35,010 nucleotides of DNA from Alphaproteobacteria bacterium bin52 (lineage in GTDB: Bacteria; Pseudomonadota; Alphaproteobacteria; Thalassobaculales; Thalassobaculaceae), in the NCBI GenBank assembly GCA_002238645.1, contig MPMT01000049.1, positions 1-35,010 of the forward strand, given 5' to 3'. This document shows, one piece after another, positions 8,523 through 16,873 of this stretch (within the stretch, counting starts at the first letter, position 1; the number at the start of each line of letters is the position of its first letter). The position numbers and the translations under genes were made by a program. The notes under the pieces were generated by a model. The model worked only from the letters and a program-made list of their open reading frames with translations, made no database searches and had not been told where the DNA came from.

Positions 8523-8948
8523 CTATCCGCGTCCGCCCTGACGCGAAACCCGGCGCGCGAGCCACCACCCTGCCACCCACACCGGAAGGCTGAACACCAC
8601 CGCGCCTGCCGCCACGGCGAACGGGCCGAAGAGTCCTGCGAGCAGTGTGACCGGGATGGTCACCAGACCGAGCCCCGCGCCCGAAACCCATGCCCCCCGC
8701 CGATGCCCGAGACGCCACAGGCGCCGGCAGCCGAGCGCCAGCGGCAAGCCGCAGACGGCAAACAGCAGCAGCCCGGTCCATGCCGCGGGCTCATGGACCA
8801 TGGTGGCCGCATCCGCTCCGAACCGTCCCAGCGCCAGCGCGAGTTCGGTAACCGGCAACCAGGCCAGGGCCAGGGTCCAGAAGCGCCACCCGGAGCGATG
8901 GCTCCGTTCCCCTGGCCCTTCGGATCCGGTGACTTCCGGTGTCGACAC
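8523..8948 (-). CDS. Small integral membrane protein, uncharacterised
   Basis: A 141-aa protein with about four hydrophobic segments, near residues 22-40 (TLALAWLPVTELALALG), 52-70 (TGLLLFAVCGLPLALG) and two close together at about 85-130, ending in a basic ARRVSRQGGRG tail that should be cytoplasmic. No domain was recognised. The GTG at 8948 was preferred because it gives a short hydrophilic N-terminus before the first membrane segment; an upstream extension to 9092 would overlap the CoA-transferase gene. It sits 23 bp downstream of that gene and 1 bp upstream of the dioxygenase gene, so it is probably co-expressed with both. Its function is unknown. Confidence 0.6.
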   Translation of the reverse strand: MSTPEVTGSEGPGERSHRSGWRFWTLALAWLPVTELALALGRFGADAATMVHEPAAWTGLLLFAVCGLPLALGCRRLWRLGHRRGAWVSGAGLGLVTIPVTLLAGLFGPFAVAAGAVVFSLPVWVAGWWLARRVSRQGGRG

Positions 8949-8971
8949 GCAGGAACTCCCCGGTACCGATG

Positions 8972-10183
8972 TTACGCGGTGTCGAGCGCGATGACGCCCT
9001 GTTTCGCCAGTCCGGCAATCTCCGCATCCGATATCCCGCACTCGGCAAGGATCGCCGCGGTGTGCTCTCCGATCCCGGGAGGCTGGCCGCACGGGCGCGG
9101 ACGTTCCCGTCCGGGGCCGAACTCGACCGGCAACGCCGGAAGTCCGACCACACTGGCCCCGTCACGGGCCAGGTGCGGAACCAGCACGTCGACCAGGCCG
9201 CCGGTGGCCAGCAGGTGCGGGTCGTCGAACAGGTCCCCCGGCCGTGCAACCGGTGCCCACGAGATCTCGCACCGGGTGCAACGCCGCTCCACCTCCTCGC
9301 GCGAATACCGGCCGATGACCCGACCGATCTCCGGGATCAGCCACTCCCGCTCCTCCAGCCTGCTGGCGTTGGTGGCGAGGCGCGCATCATCCGCCAGGTG
9401 CCGCAGGTCGAACTCGCTGACAAACCGTGTCCATTGCTGGTCCGAGGTCACGCCGATGAACAGCTGTTCCCCGCCGCCGGTCTCGAACACGTCGTAGATC
9501 GCCCACGCCGCGCGGCGGACTGGCATCGGCAGCGCGTCAAGGCCGGTCGCGGCCATTCCCGCCATGTGGGTTGTCATCAGGAAGGCCGCGCTCTCGAACA
9601 GCGAACTCGAGATCCTCTGGCCCTTGCCGGTCTCATCGCGCTCGCGTAGCGCCGCCTGCACCGCGATGACCCCGAACATGGCGCCGGTAATGTCGATGAC
9701 CGATGCTCCCGCCCGCAACGGTCTTCCCGGCGGACCGGTGGTCCAGGCAAGCCCGGACTGGAACTGCACCACCTCGTCGAGTGCCGGACGATGCTCGTAG
9801 GGTCCCCTGAGATATCCCTTGAGCGCCAGGTAGATCAGCCGCCCGTTGAGCGCGGCCAGCTGCTCGTGGCCGCATTCGAGTCGTTCCATCGTGCCCGGGG
9901 CGAAGTTCTCGAGCACCACGTCGGTGTGCGGCACCAGCCGATGCAGCAACTGCCGGCCTTCCGGCCGCTTCAGGTCGATCGCGAGGCTGCGCTTGCCGCG
10001 GTTGAACCCGGCGAAGAAGCCGGAGGCAAACCCGCCGAGCCGCCGCGTCCGGTCTCCGTCCGGAGCCGGCTCGACCTTGATCACGTCGGCCCCGAGTTCC
10101 GCGAGCAGCAACCCGGCCGTGGGCCCCATGATGGTATGGGCGAACTCGAGAACCCGTAGTCCCGCGAGCGGTCGTGCCGGCAT
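8972..10183 (-). CDS. Class III CoA-transferase (CaiB/BaiF family)
   Basis: A 403-aa protein of the CaiB/BaiF/formyl-CoA transferase family, which moves CoA between acyl-CoA and free carboxylic acids through an aspartyl-CoA anhydride. The N-terminus LAGLRVLEFAHTIMGPTAG (about residues 6-24) and LLLAELGADVIKVEP (about 25-39) are family signatures. ALDEVVQFQSGLA (about 145-157) contains the Asp expected to be the catalytic residue. The ATG at 10183 overlaps the stop of the upstream lyase gene as TGATG; a TTG one codon earlier is also possible. Pairing with an HMG-CoA-lyase-like gene suggests activation of a hydroxy-dicarboxylic acid to its CoA ester for cleavage. That coupling is an inference. 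Confidence 0.9.
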   Translation of the reverse strand: MPARPLAGLRVLEFAHTIMGPTAGLLLAELGADVIKVEPAPDGDRTRRLGGFASGFFAGFNRGKRSLAIDLKRPEGRQLLHRLVPHTDVVLENFAPGTMERLECGHEQLAALNGRLIYLALKGYLRGPYEHRPALDEVVQFQSGLAWTTGPPGRPLRAGASVIDITGAMFGVIAVQAALRERDETGKGQRISSSLFESAAFLMTTHMAGMAATGLDALPMPVRRAAWAIYDVFETGGGEQLFIGVTSDQQWTRFVSEFDLRHLADDARLATNASRLEEREWLIPEIGRVIGRYSREEVERRCTRCEISWAPVARPGDLFDDPHLLATGGLVDVLVPHLARDGASVVGLPALPVEFGPGRERPRPCGQPPGIGEHTAAILAECGISDAEIAGLAKQGVIALDTA

Positions 10184-11145
10184 CAATCCAGCGCCGTGCG
10201 CCGGAACCGGCCGAGACTCCCGGCATGCAGCAGTTCGCTCGGCAGCGGGTGTCCCACGATCGCTTCCGCCATGCGCCCTGCCTCGATCAGCAGGTCGAGG
10301 TCGACCCCGGTCTCGATCCCCATTTCCTCGCAGAGCATGACCAGTTCCTCGGTGCAGATGTTGCCCGCCGCCCCGGGCTGGCCTGCAAACGGGCAGCCTC
10401 CCAGGCCCCCGACGGTCGAATCAAACCGCGAGACACCCATCCTGAGCCCGGCATGGGCATTCGCCACCGCAAGCCCGCGGGTGTCGTGCAGGTGCAGCGA
10501 CAGGGTCATGTCCGGCCACCGTTCGCGGACCGCGCCGATCACCCGCTCGATCCGATGGGGGGCCGCCCAGCCCATGGTGTCGGCCAGCGAGAACACGGTG
10601 ATCAATGCACCGGTCTCATCGGCGACCGCCATTCCGTCAGCCAGCGTATCGACGACCGTGGCGGGCGTGATGTCACCCTGGTAGTTGCAGCCGAAGGCCG
10701 CCATGACGCCGATCCGGTTGACCGGAATTCCGTGCGCCAGGTGGGCCTCGGCGTGTCGCTTCATCGCCGCCAGGTTCTCGGCGTGGCCCCGGTTGAGGTT
10801 CTTGCGGGTAAACGCCTCGGACGCAGACAGCGAGATCGATCCCGATATCGTGAGCCGGTCACGGAATTTCAGCGCACGGTCGAGCCCGTTGCCGTTGAAG
10901 TACAGCCCCGAGTACTCGATGTCACCGGCCGGGCTGAAACCCTCGACCACGGCCTCGGCGTCGGCCCATCCGGGCACGAGCCGAGGGTTGACGAAGGAAC
11001 AGACCTGGATGCGGTGCAACCCGGTCTGCGACAGGGCGTCGATCAGACTGATCTTCTCCGCGGTTCCGATCGGTCCCGGCTCGATCTGGAATCCCTCCCG
11101 GGGTCCTTCCTCGTGAATGTGTACCGATGTCGGCAGATCCGTCAT
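10183..11145 (-). CDS. HMG-CoA-lyase-like DRE-TIM metallolyase
   Basis: A 320-aa TIM-barrel lyase. The N-terminal catalytic loop reads EEGPREGFQ (about residues 12-20); classical HMG-CoA lyase has GPRDGLQ, so the metal-binding Asp is Glu here. HLHDTRGLAVANA (about 204-216) gives the metal-binding HxH pair, and GLGGCPFAGQPGAAGN (about 234-249) matches the GGLGGCPYAPGAAGN loop with its catalytic Cys. Family members cleave 3-hydroxy-3-methylglutaryl-CoA or related CoA esters such as citramalyl-CoA. AGGAGG before the ATG at 11145 fixes the start. It is the first gene of the minus-strand operon that continues with the CoA-transferase. Confidence 0.85.
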   Translation of the reverse strand: MTDLPTSVHIHEEGPREGFQIEPGPIGTAEKISLIDALSQTGLHRIQVCSFVNPRLVPGWADAEAVVEGFSPAGDIEYSGLYFNGNGLDRALKFRDRLTISGSISLSASEAFTRKNLNRGHAENLAAMKRHAEAHLAHGIPVNRIGVMAAFGCNYQGDITPATVVDTLADGMAVADETGALITVFSLADTMGWAAPHRIERVIGAVRERWPDMTLSLHLHDTRGLAVANAHAGLRMGVSRFDSTVGGLGGCPFAGQPGAAGNICTEELVMLCEEMGIETGVDLDLLIEAGRMAEAIVGHPLPSELLHAGSLGRFRRTALD

Positions 11146-11310
11146 GACCCGTCCTCCTGTTCCGGCGCCTGTCCGACCCTGTCGAAATTGCCCGGCGACG
11201 GCAAGCGTCGGCTGCGGCCAGACCCTGCCGGGTTGCACCCCGATCCGGCAGTGGCGTATCACCCCGCATATCTTTCGAGCCGGGTTCGCCATTGCGGGAG
11301 ACGCTTACGG
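11146..11310. promoter_or_regulatory. Divergent intergenic region for lyase operon and HIT gene
   Basis: 165 bp between divergent starts, so promoters for both directions should lie here. Ribosome-binding sites are visible at both ends (AGGAGG for the lyase, GGGAG for the HIT gene). No clear -35/-10 pair or operator could be picked out. Confidence 0.4.
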
Positions 11311-11736
11311 ATGAGTTACGACGCAGACAACATCTTCGCGCGGATCCTGCGCGGCGAACTGCCCTGCGAGCGGGTTCATGAGGATGACCTTACCGTCGTC
11401 ATCATGGACATCATGCCGCGCACCGACGGGCATGTGCTGGTGCTGCCGAAGGAGCCGGCCCGCACCATCCTCGACGCCTCTCCCGAAGCGCTGGCCGCCT
11501 GCCTGGCCAGCCTGCAGAAGGTCGGCCGCGCGCTCATGACCGCGTTTGCGGCCGACGGACTGACCGTGCAGCAGTTCAACGAAGCCGCCGGCGGACAGGA
11601 GGTGTTCCACCTGCACTTCCACCTGCTGCCGCGTCACGCCGGTGTCGGCACGCGCCGGCCGGGAACCATGGCCGACCCCGGCGTGCTGAAGGACCACGCC
11701 GGGCGAATCCGTGCGGCTCTGGCCGCACAGGACTGA
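11311..11736 (+). CDS. HIT-family protein (histidine triad hydrolase)
   Basis: A 141-aa HIT protein. The first block is NIFARILRGELPCERVHEDD (about residues 7-26), where the family substrate loop lies. The catalytic histidine triad is in VFHLHFHLLPR (about 106-116), with His-x-His-x-His as in HINT/Fhit-type nucleotide hydrolases. Members hydrolyse AMP-linked compounds or dinucleoside polyphosphates. The start ATG follows GGGAG by a normal spacing. The gene converges with the oxidoreductase gene, leaving 4 bp between stops. Confidence 0.93.
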   Translation: MSYDADNIFARILRGELPCERVHEDDLTVVIMDIMPRTDGHVLVLPKEPARTILDASPEALAACLASLQKVGRALMTAFAADGLTVQQFNEAAGGQEVFHLHFHLLPRHAGVGTRRPGTMADPGVLKDHAGRIRAALAAQD

Positions 11737-11740
11737 CCGG

Positions 11741-12670
11741 TCAGCCCTCGTCCAGGATCGCCGCCACCTCGGCCCTGTCTTCCTCGATGGCAAGCCCGGC
11801 GCGCTCAAGCTGCAGCAGCAGGTAGGACCGGCTGTCGCGGGAACCCCAGCCGCGGTTCAGCGCCTCGCGCATCTCCTGCTGCGCCAGGTTGACCAGCCGC
11901 ATCGGCACGCCGACCTCCCGGCCGAGTTCGCACGCCAGGGAAATATCCTTGTGTGCGAGCGACAGGGCGAAATCGGGCGGGTCGTAGTGGTTGACCAGGA
12001 AATGGTCACCGAGGCTGTCAAAGGTGCGGACCCGTCCGCGGGCTCCCTGGCGAAGGGCGGCCCACAGGTCGAGCGGCGGGACACCGGCCTTCACACCGGC
12101 CGAGAACACCTCGGCGATCGCGGCCTGGATGGCGTATCCCGCACTGTTGTGCACCAGCTTCGCCACCGTCCCGGCGCCGATGGGTCCGATATGGCGGACC
12201 CGGTCACCCATTGCATCGAGCGGCGCGCGCGAACGCTCGAAGACGTCCCTGTCACCACCGACCCAGATCGCCAGCCGGCCGCTTTCGGCGCCGCGCGGAC
12301 CGCCGCTGACCGGCGCATCGAGGACGTGGGCGCCGCGGGCGGCAAGGACACCGTGCAGGCGCCGGATCAGGGCCGGCGACCCGGTGGACAGATCGAACCA
12401 GACCGCGTCGCTCCGCACACCGGCAACGAGGCCGCGTTCGGCATCAAGCGCAACCGCCTCGATCTCCGCCGGCCCCGGCAGGGAGGTGAGGATGATGTCG
12501 CTCGCAGCCGCAAGCCCTCGCGGCGTGTCCGCCCACCCGGCACCGGCATCGAGACAAGCGCTCGCCGCCTGCCGGTCGAGGTCATGCACGACGAGGTGAA
12601 ATCCCTCCTTCAGCAGGTTGGCCGCGCAGTGCGCGCCCATGGTCCCGAGTCCGATGAACCCGATTCGCAT
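11741..12670 (-). CDS. NAD(P)-dependent beta-hydroxyacid dehydrogenase (3-hydroxyisobutyrate dehydrogenase family)
   Basis: A 309-aa two-domain dehydrogenase. The N-terminus IGFIGLGTMGAHCAANLLKEG (about residues 3-23) is the GxGxMG dinucleotide-binding loop of the family. DAPVSGGPRGAESGRLAIWVGG (about 118-139) is the substrate-binding loop, and the catalytic Lys lies in GAGTVAKLVHNSAG (about 166-179). Members include 3-hydroxyisobutyrate dehydrogenase, tartronate semialdehyde reductase and beta-hydroxyacid reductases; the substrate cannot be chosen from sequence alone. It is 12 bp downstream of the luciferase-like monooxygenase gene on the same strand, so the two probably form an operon. Confidence 0.88.
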   Translation of the reverse strand: MRIGFIGLGTMGAHCAANLLKEGFHLVVHDLDRQAASACLDAGAGWADTPRGLAAASDIILTSLPGPAEIEAVALDAERGLVAGVRSDAVWFDLSTGSPALIRRLHGVLAARGAHVLDAPVSGGPRGAESGRLAIWVGGDRDVFERSRAPLDAMGDRVRHIGPIGAGTVAKLVHNSAGYAIQAAIAEVFSAGVKAGVPPLDLWAALRQGARGRVRTFDSLGDHFLVNHYDPPDFALSLAHKDISLACELGREVGVPMRLVNLAQQEMREALNRGWGSRDSRSYLLLQLERAGLAIEEDRAEVAAILDEG

Positions 12671-12682
12671 GATCCGCCTCCG

Positions 12683-13708
12683 TTACGAGAAGGCCGGCAT
12701 GACTTCGTGGGCAAACAGTTCCATCGAACGCAGGACCTGCTGCTCCTCGAGATCACCGAACCAGAAGTTGGCATTGAAGTGATCCATGCCCATGGCGTCG
12801 CGCAGTTCGCCGATCCGGGTGATGCACTCCTGCGGCGTACCCATGATGAAGTACCGCTCCAGCAGGTCCCGGTCCTCAGGCTCGCTGTCGAAGGGCACGG
12901 CCAGAGCGCGTCCACGCTCCACCCGCTCGAGGCCCTGGCGCAGGCTGAGCGTGACCCGCATGTTCCAGCGCGCGTGTTCGATCACCGCGGGAAGTTCCGA
13001 CCTGTCACGGGTCACGTAGACCGGCCGCTGGGTACTGACCCTGACCCGCCGGCGGGCCTCGCGATCAGTGACGACCGCGTCGAAACCCTCGCGGAACGAG
13101 CGCAACCGCTCGACCGGAACACCGAACCCGCCGGAAACCAGGTTGAACCCCCGCCGGGCGACACCGACCACCGATTCGAGGCTTTGCCCGACAATCCAGA
13201 TAGGCGGATGCGGCCGCTGTACCGGGACCGGGAACACCGTGGTCTCACCGAAGCGGTAGTGTGTTCCGTCGTGGCTGAACGGTACGCCCTGGAAGGCGCG
13301 CAACAGCACGTCGATCGCCTCGTCGAACCGCTCCCGGCTCTCATCGAGCGAATGGCCGAAACGTTCGAACTCGTAGGTCTGGTAGCCGCGGCCGAGGCCG
13401 ACATCGAGCCGGCCGCCGCTCAGCAGATCCGCGATCGCAATCTCCTCGGCAACCACCAGGGGATGGTGCAGCGGCAGGACCACGACCGCCGAGCCGACCC
13501 GGATGCGCTCGGTCCGGGCCGCGAGGTGAGTCGCGAACATGAGTGGACGTGACAGGTACCCGTAGGTCGAGAAGTGATGTTCGGCGCACCACACGCTGTC
13601 AAAGCCGAGCCGGTCGGCAGTCTGCGCGATGTTCACCCCACGCGCGAATATCTCCTCCTGGCTGCGCGCCGACGGCGACTGCAACAGCAGAAACGTTCCG
13701 AAATCCAT
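12683..13708 (-). CDS. LLM-class flavin-dependent oxidoreductase (luciferase-like monooxygenase)
   Basis: A 341-aa TIM-barrel flavoprotein of the bacterial-luciferase superfamily. Family features are DFGTFLLLQ at the N-terminus, FDSVWCAEHHFSTYGY (about residues 36-51, the aromatic and His-rich substrate edge), AVVVLPLHHPLVVAEEIAIAD (about 75-95, quoted in part) and LDVGLGRGYQTYEF (about 100-113). These enzymes use reduced FMN or F420 with O2; the substrate is not predictable. An ATG at 13708 with GGATGG before it was preferred over a GTG two codons upstream. It is the first gene of a two-gene operon with the dehydrogenase. Confidence 0.87.
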   Translation of the reverse strand: MDFGTFLLLQSPSARSQEEIFARGVNIAQTADRLGFDSVWCAEHHFSTYGYLSRPLMFATHLAARTERIRVGSAVVVLPLHHPLVVAEEIAIADLLSGGRLDVGLGRGYQTYEFERFGHSLDESRERFDEAIDVLLRAFQGVPFSHDGTHYRFGETTVFPVPVQRPHPPIWIVGQSLESVVGVARRGFNLVSGGFGVPVERLRSFREGFDAVVTDREARRRVRVSTQRPVYVTRDRSELPAVIEHARWNMRVTLSLRQGLERVERGRALAVPFDSEPEDRDLLERYFIMGTPQECITRIGELRDAMGMDHFNANFWFGDLEEQQVLRSMELFAHEVMPAFS

Positions 13709-14014
13709 GACCACCCATCCCTGTGCCCGCTACGGTCCCGGTCGCGAGGGTGGAGCAAGCGGGCCGCATCCTGCAACGCGAATCTGACCTTCCGTCCCAA
13801 CTGATCACCATCGGAATATGCGGGGCCCCGAACCGGCGATTGACCGCCGGGTGCGCCGCGCGTACATGTCGGGGCCGGCCCGGGACACACCGGTTGTGAC
13901 GGGCGTTCCGGGTACCGGAACCGGGTAGATCCAGGACGGATATCCGCGACTGCTGGTCCGGACCCCCGGGTTCCGGCGCTTCGCGTACCCGTTCCGGCAA
14001 CAGGAGGACGCGAG
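13709..14014. promoter_or_regulatory. Divergent region upstream of the cobalamin operon, no riboswitch seen
   Basis: 306 bp between the LLM gene and cbiX. The hallmarks of a cobalamin riboswitch (a CAGGAGACC-type B12 box and a GCCCCCGCAACTG core) were looked for on both strands and not found. A perfect inverted repeat TTCCGG-GTA-CCGGAA lies at 13906-13920, and TTCCGG recurs twice more before the gene. This could be an operator, but chance is a real alternative in such GC-rich DNA. AGGAGG precedes the cbiX GTG. Confidence 0.4.
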
Positions 14015-15013
14015 GTGAGGGATACTCCAGGTGTACTGATCTGTGGCCACGGCAGCCGCGATCCCCGGGCCGTGGAGGAGTTTGCCACCCTCGCCCGTCA
14101 CCTGACCGAACGGCTGCCGGACCGGCACGTCTCCTACGGCTACCTCGAGTTTGCCCGGCCGGTGCTCCGCGAAGGCCTGGACACCCTGCGCAGACAGGGT
14201 GTCCGCGACGTGCTTGCGATACCCGGGATGCTGTTCGCCGCGGGTCATGCCAAGAACGACATCCCCTCGGTGCTCAACGGCTACCAGGCGGAGACCGGGC
14301 TTGCGATCCGCTACGGCCGGGAACTCGGGATCGACACCAGGATGCTCCGGGCCGCGCGCGACCGGATCGAGGCCGCGCTCGCGGCGGCCGGAACCGGGGT
14401 CTCGCGCCACGACACCTGCCTGGTGGTCGTGGGGCGCGGGGCATCCGACCCGGACGCCAACGCCAACGTCGCCAAGGTGACCCGGCTGTTGTGGGAAGGC
14501 ATGGGATTCGGCTGGGCCCAGACCGCCTACTCCGGTGTGACCTTTCCACTGGTCGGACCGGCGCTCGACGCAGTCTCGGGGCTCGGGTTCCGCCGGGTCA
14601 TCGTGTTTCCGTACTTCCTGTTTACCGGCGTGCTGGTAGAGCGCATCTACCACCACGCCGACGAGGCAGCCACGCGTTACCCGGATATCGAGATCATCAA
14701 GGCCGGTTATCTCGGCCATCATCCCCAGGTGATCGACACCATGCTCGAACGCATCAGCGAGATCGTGGACGGGACCGGCAACATGAACTGCCAGATGTGC
14801 AAGTACCGCGAGCAGATGATCGGGTTCGAGGACGAGGTCGGACTGACCCAGGAGAGCCACCACCACCATGTCGAGGGAATCGGAACCGCCCACGACCATC
14901 ATCACGGGCACGGGCATGATCACGGGCACGGGCACGGCCATTCCCACCATCACCACCCCTACCCCCACGCCGACCACCCCCTCGGGCCACGCAGCATGAA
15001 GGAGGACGGGTGA
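14015..15013 (+). CDS. cbiX: Sirohydrochlorin cobaltochelatase, long form with His-rich tail
   Basis: This type II chelatase inserts cobalt into sirohydrochlorin, the early step that defines the anaerobic-type B12 route. The 332-aa protein holds two related halves: ICGHGSRDPRAVEEF (about residues 9-23) and VVVGRGASDPDANANVAK (about 136-153), as in two-domain CbiX proteins. VIVFPYFLFTGVL and YHHADE lie in the second half. The C-terminus adds MNCQMCKYR (about 257-265), a Cys-rich motif seen in some long CbiX proteins, and then a tail (about 281-322) dense in His, which may store or deliver cobalt. The GTG start follows AGGAGG. It leads a plus-strand operon; cobH begins 4 bp downstream. Confidence 0.92.
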   Translation: MRDTPGVLICGHGSRDPRAVEEFATLARHLTERLPDRHVSYGYLEFARPVLREGLDTLRRQGVRDVLAIPGMLFAAGHAKNDIPSVLNGYQAETGLAIRYGRELGIDTRMLRAARDRIEAALAAAGTGVSRHDTCLVVVGRGASDPDANANVAKVTRLLWEGMGFGWAQTAYSGVTFPLVGPALDAVSGLGFRRVIVFPYFLFTGVLVERIYHHADEAATRYPDIEIIKAGYLGHHPQVIDTMLERISEIVDGTGNMNCQMCKYREQMIGFEDEVGLTQESHHHHVEGIGTAHDHHHGHGHDHGHGHGHSHHHHPYPHADHPLGPRSMKEDG

Positions 15014-15017
15014 AGGC

Positions 15018-15659
15018 ATGAGGCACGGCTACCTGAAGGACCCGGACCGGATCTACAGGGCTTCGCGTGACGCCATCCTGCGCGAGACCGACCTCGACAG
15101 GTTCACCGCTGATGAACGGGCCGTCGCCGTCAGGCTGGTGCATGCCTGTGGCATGCCGGACATCACCCGCGATCTCAGGTTCTCCCCCGCCGCCGTGTCG
15201 CGGGGAGTTGCAGCACTGCGCCGCGGCGCGCCGATCCTGTGTGACTGCCGCATGGTCGCCTCAGGGGTCTCTCTGCCGCCCGACGGGGTTCACAGCCCGG
15301 TGGTCTGCCGTCTCGGCGACCCGCGGGTGCCGGAACTCGCCCGCGCCGGGGCGACCACCCGCTCGGCCGCCCAGGTGGCGCTGTGGAGGCCGCAGCAGGG
15401 CGACGCCGTGGTCGCGATCGGCAACGCGCCCACGGCGCTGTTCCGCCTGCTCGAGGAAATCGAGGCTGGCGCCCCGATGCCGGCGATCGTGCTCGGATTC
15501 CCGGTGGGGTTCGTGGGTGCCGCCGAGTCAAAGGCCGCACTTTCCGGATCCTGCCCGCGGGTGCCCTCCGCTACCCTGCTCGGACGACGCGGCGGCAGTG
15601 CCATGGCCGCAGCCGCGGTCAACGCCCTGGCCCGGCTGGCCGCGGACCTGCCAGAATGA
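15018..15659 (+). CDS. cobH: Precorrin-8X / cobalt-precorrin-8 methylmutase
   Basis: The product moves the methyl group from C-11 to C-12 of the corrin ring, giving (hydrogeno)cobyrinic acid. The 213-aa length is typical. AVRLVHACGMPDI (about residues 37-49) contains the catalytic His, DLRFSPAA follows, and ILCDCRMVASGVS (about 73-85) and GFPVGFVGAAESKAAL (about 159-174) are family signatures. The start lies 4 bp after the cbiX stop, with AGGAGG/GAAGG upstream. Its stop overlaps the cobL start as ATGA. It is also known as CbiC in the cobalt-early pathway used here. Confidence 0.95.
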   Translation: MRHGYLKDPDRIYRASRDAILRETDLDRFTADERAVAVRLVHACGMPDITRDLRFSPAAVSRGVAALRRGAPILCDCRMVASGVSLPPDGVHSPVVCRLGDPRVPELARAGATTRSAAQVALWRPQQGDAVVAIGNAPTALFRLLEEIEAGAPMPAIVLGFPVGFVGAAESKAALSGSCPRVPSATLLGRRGGSAMAAAAVNALARLAADLPE

Positions 15660-16873
15660 CGCGGGTACCCTGGCTCAGTGTTCTCGGGGTCGGCGCCGAC
15701 GGCATCGCGGACCTGCCGGCCACCTCGAGAGCCCTGCTGGACGCGGCCGAGTGCCTGGTCGGCGGCGCCCGGCACCTCGCCATGCTTCCGGCCGATCCCA
15801 GGCCCCGGCTGGTATGGCAGCGCCCCCTGGCCGGCACGGTCGCGCGCGTGGCCGAGTGGCGCGGCCGCAGGGTGTGCGTGCTCGCCACCGGTGATCCCAT
15901 GTGCTTTGGAATCGGCACCACTCTTGCCCGGCACTTCGAGCCGGGGGAAATGCACATCGTTCCCGCTCCGTCCGCCTTCGCACTCGCCTGTGCCCGGCTG
16001 GCCTGGCCGGAACACGAGGCCGAGCTCCTCACGCTGCACGGTCGGCCAATCGACCTGCTCGCACCTGCCCTTCGCCACGGCGCACGCCTGGTCCTGCTGT
16101 CACACGACGCCACCACCCCGGCCCGGGTGGCGGCTTACCTGGCTGACCGGGGTTTTGGCGACAGCCGGCTGCACCTGCTCGAGCGGATGGGCGCCGCCGA
16201 CGAGGCGACCCGCTCTGGCATCGCCGCGACCTGGCAGCATACCGACGGCTCTGACCTCAACACGCTGGCGGTCGAACTCGTCGCCGGTCCCGGTGCCGCC
16301 GAACACGCATGCGTGCCGGGTCTGCCGGACGGCGTCTACCTGAATGACGGCCAGATCACGCGCAGCGAGGTCCGGGCGTCCACCCTTGCCGCCCTCGCTC
16401 CGGGCCCCGGCGCCCTGCTATGGGATGTCGGAGCCGGATGCGGATCGATCGCCATCGAATGGATGCGCTCGGACCGGCGCGCGCGCGCAATCGCCATCGA
16501 ACCCGACGCCGGGCGCCGAAGTATCGCGGCCCAGAACGCCGCCCGGCTGGGGGTTCCCGGGCTCGAATTCGTCAACGGGCGGGCCCCGGATGCCCTCGAC
16601 GGGCTCGAACCAGCCGACGCGGTCTTCATCGGCGGCGGCATCTCGACGCCCGGCATGGTCGAGGCCTGCTGGTCGGCACTCCGTCCCGGCGGACGCCTCG
16701 TTGCCAATGTCGTCACCCTGGAAGGCGAGGCGGTCCTGCTCCGACAGCAGGCGCGTCTCGGCGGCGAACTGGTGCGGATATCGGTCGCACGATCGGCTCC
16801 GGTCGGCTCGTTCAGCGGCTGGCGGGCGATGATGCCTGTCACCCGGTGGAGCGTCGTCAGGGAGCGGCAGTGA
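15656..16873 (+). CDS. cobL: Precorrin-6Y C5,15-methyltransferase (decarboxylating), CbiE-CbiT fusion
   Basis: A 405-aa bifunctional enzyme that methylates C-5 and C-15 and decarboxylates the C-12 acetate side chain. The N-terminal tetrapyrrole-methylase (CbiE) part has WLSVLGVGADGIADLP (about residues 6-21) and VCVLATGDPMCFGIG (about 76-90). The C-terminal class I methyltransferase (CbiT) part has LLWDVGAGCGSIAIEWMR (about 252-269), the SAM-binding motif I, and AIAIEPDAGRR. The ATG overlaps the cobH stop as ATGA, and its own stop overlaps the cobI GTG start, so the three genes are translationally coupled. Fusion of CbiE and CbiT is the usual arrangement in proteobacterial CobL. Confidence 0.95.
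   Translation: MTRVPWLSVLGVGADGIADLPATSRALLDAAECLVGGARHLAMLPADPRPRLVWQRPLAGTVARVAEWRGRRVCVLATGDPMCFGIGTTLARHFEPGEMHIVPAPSAFALACARLAWPEHEAELLTLHGRPIDLLAPALRHGARLVLLSHDATTPARVAAYLADRGFGDSRLHLLERMGAADEATRSGIAATWQHTDGSDLNTLAVELVAGPGAAEHACVPGLPDGVYLNDGQITRSEVRASTLAALAPGPGALLWDVGAGCGSIAIEWMRSDRRARAIAIEPDAGRRSIAAQNAARLGVPGLEFVNGRAPDALDGLEPADAVFIGGGISTPGMVEACWSALRPGGRLVANVVTLEGEAVLLRQQARLGGELVRISVARSAPVGSFSGWRAMMPVTRWSVVRERQ

Noticed and set aside
14850..15000. CACCAC/GGGCACGGGCAT-type short tandem repeats
   Set aside because: They are the His codons of the CbiX tail, read in frame, not an independent repeat or CRISPR array.
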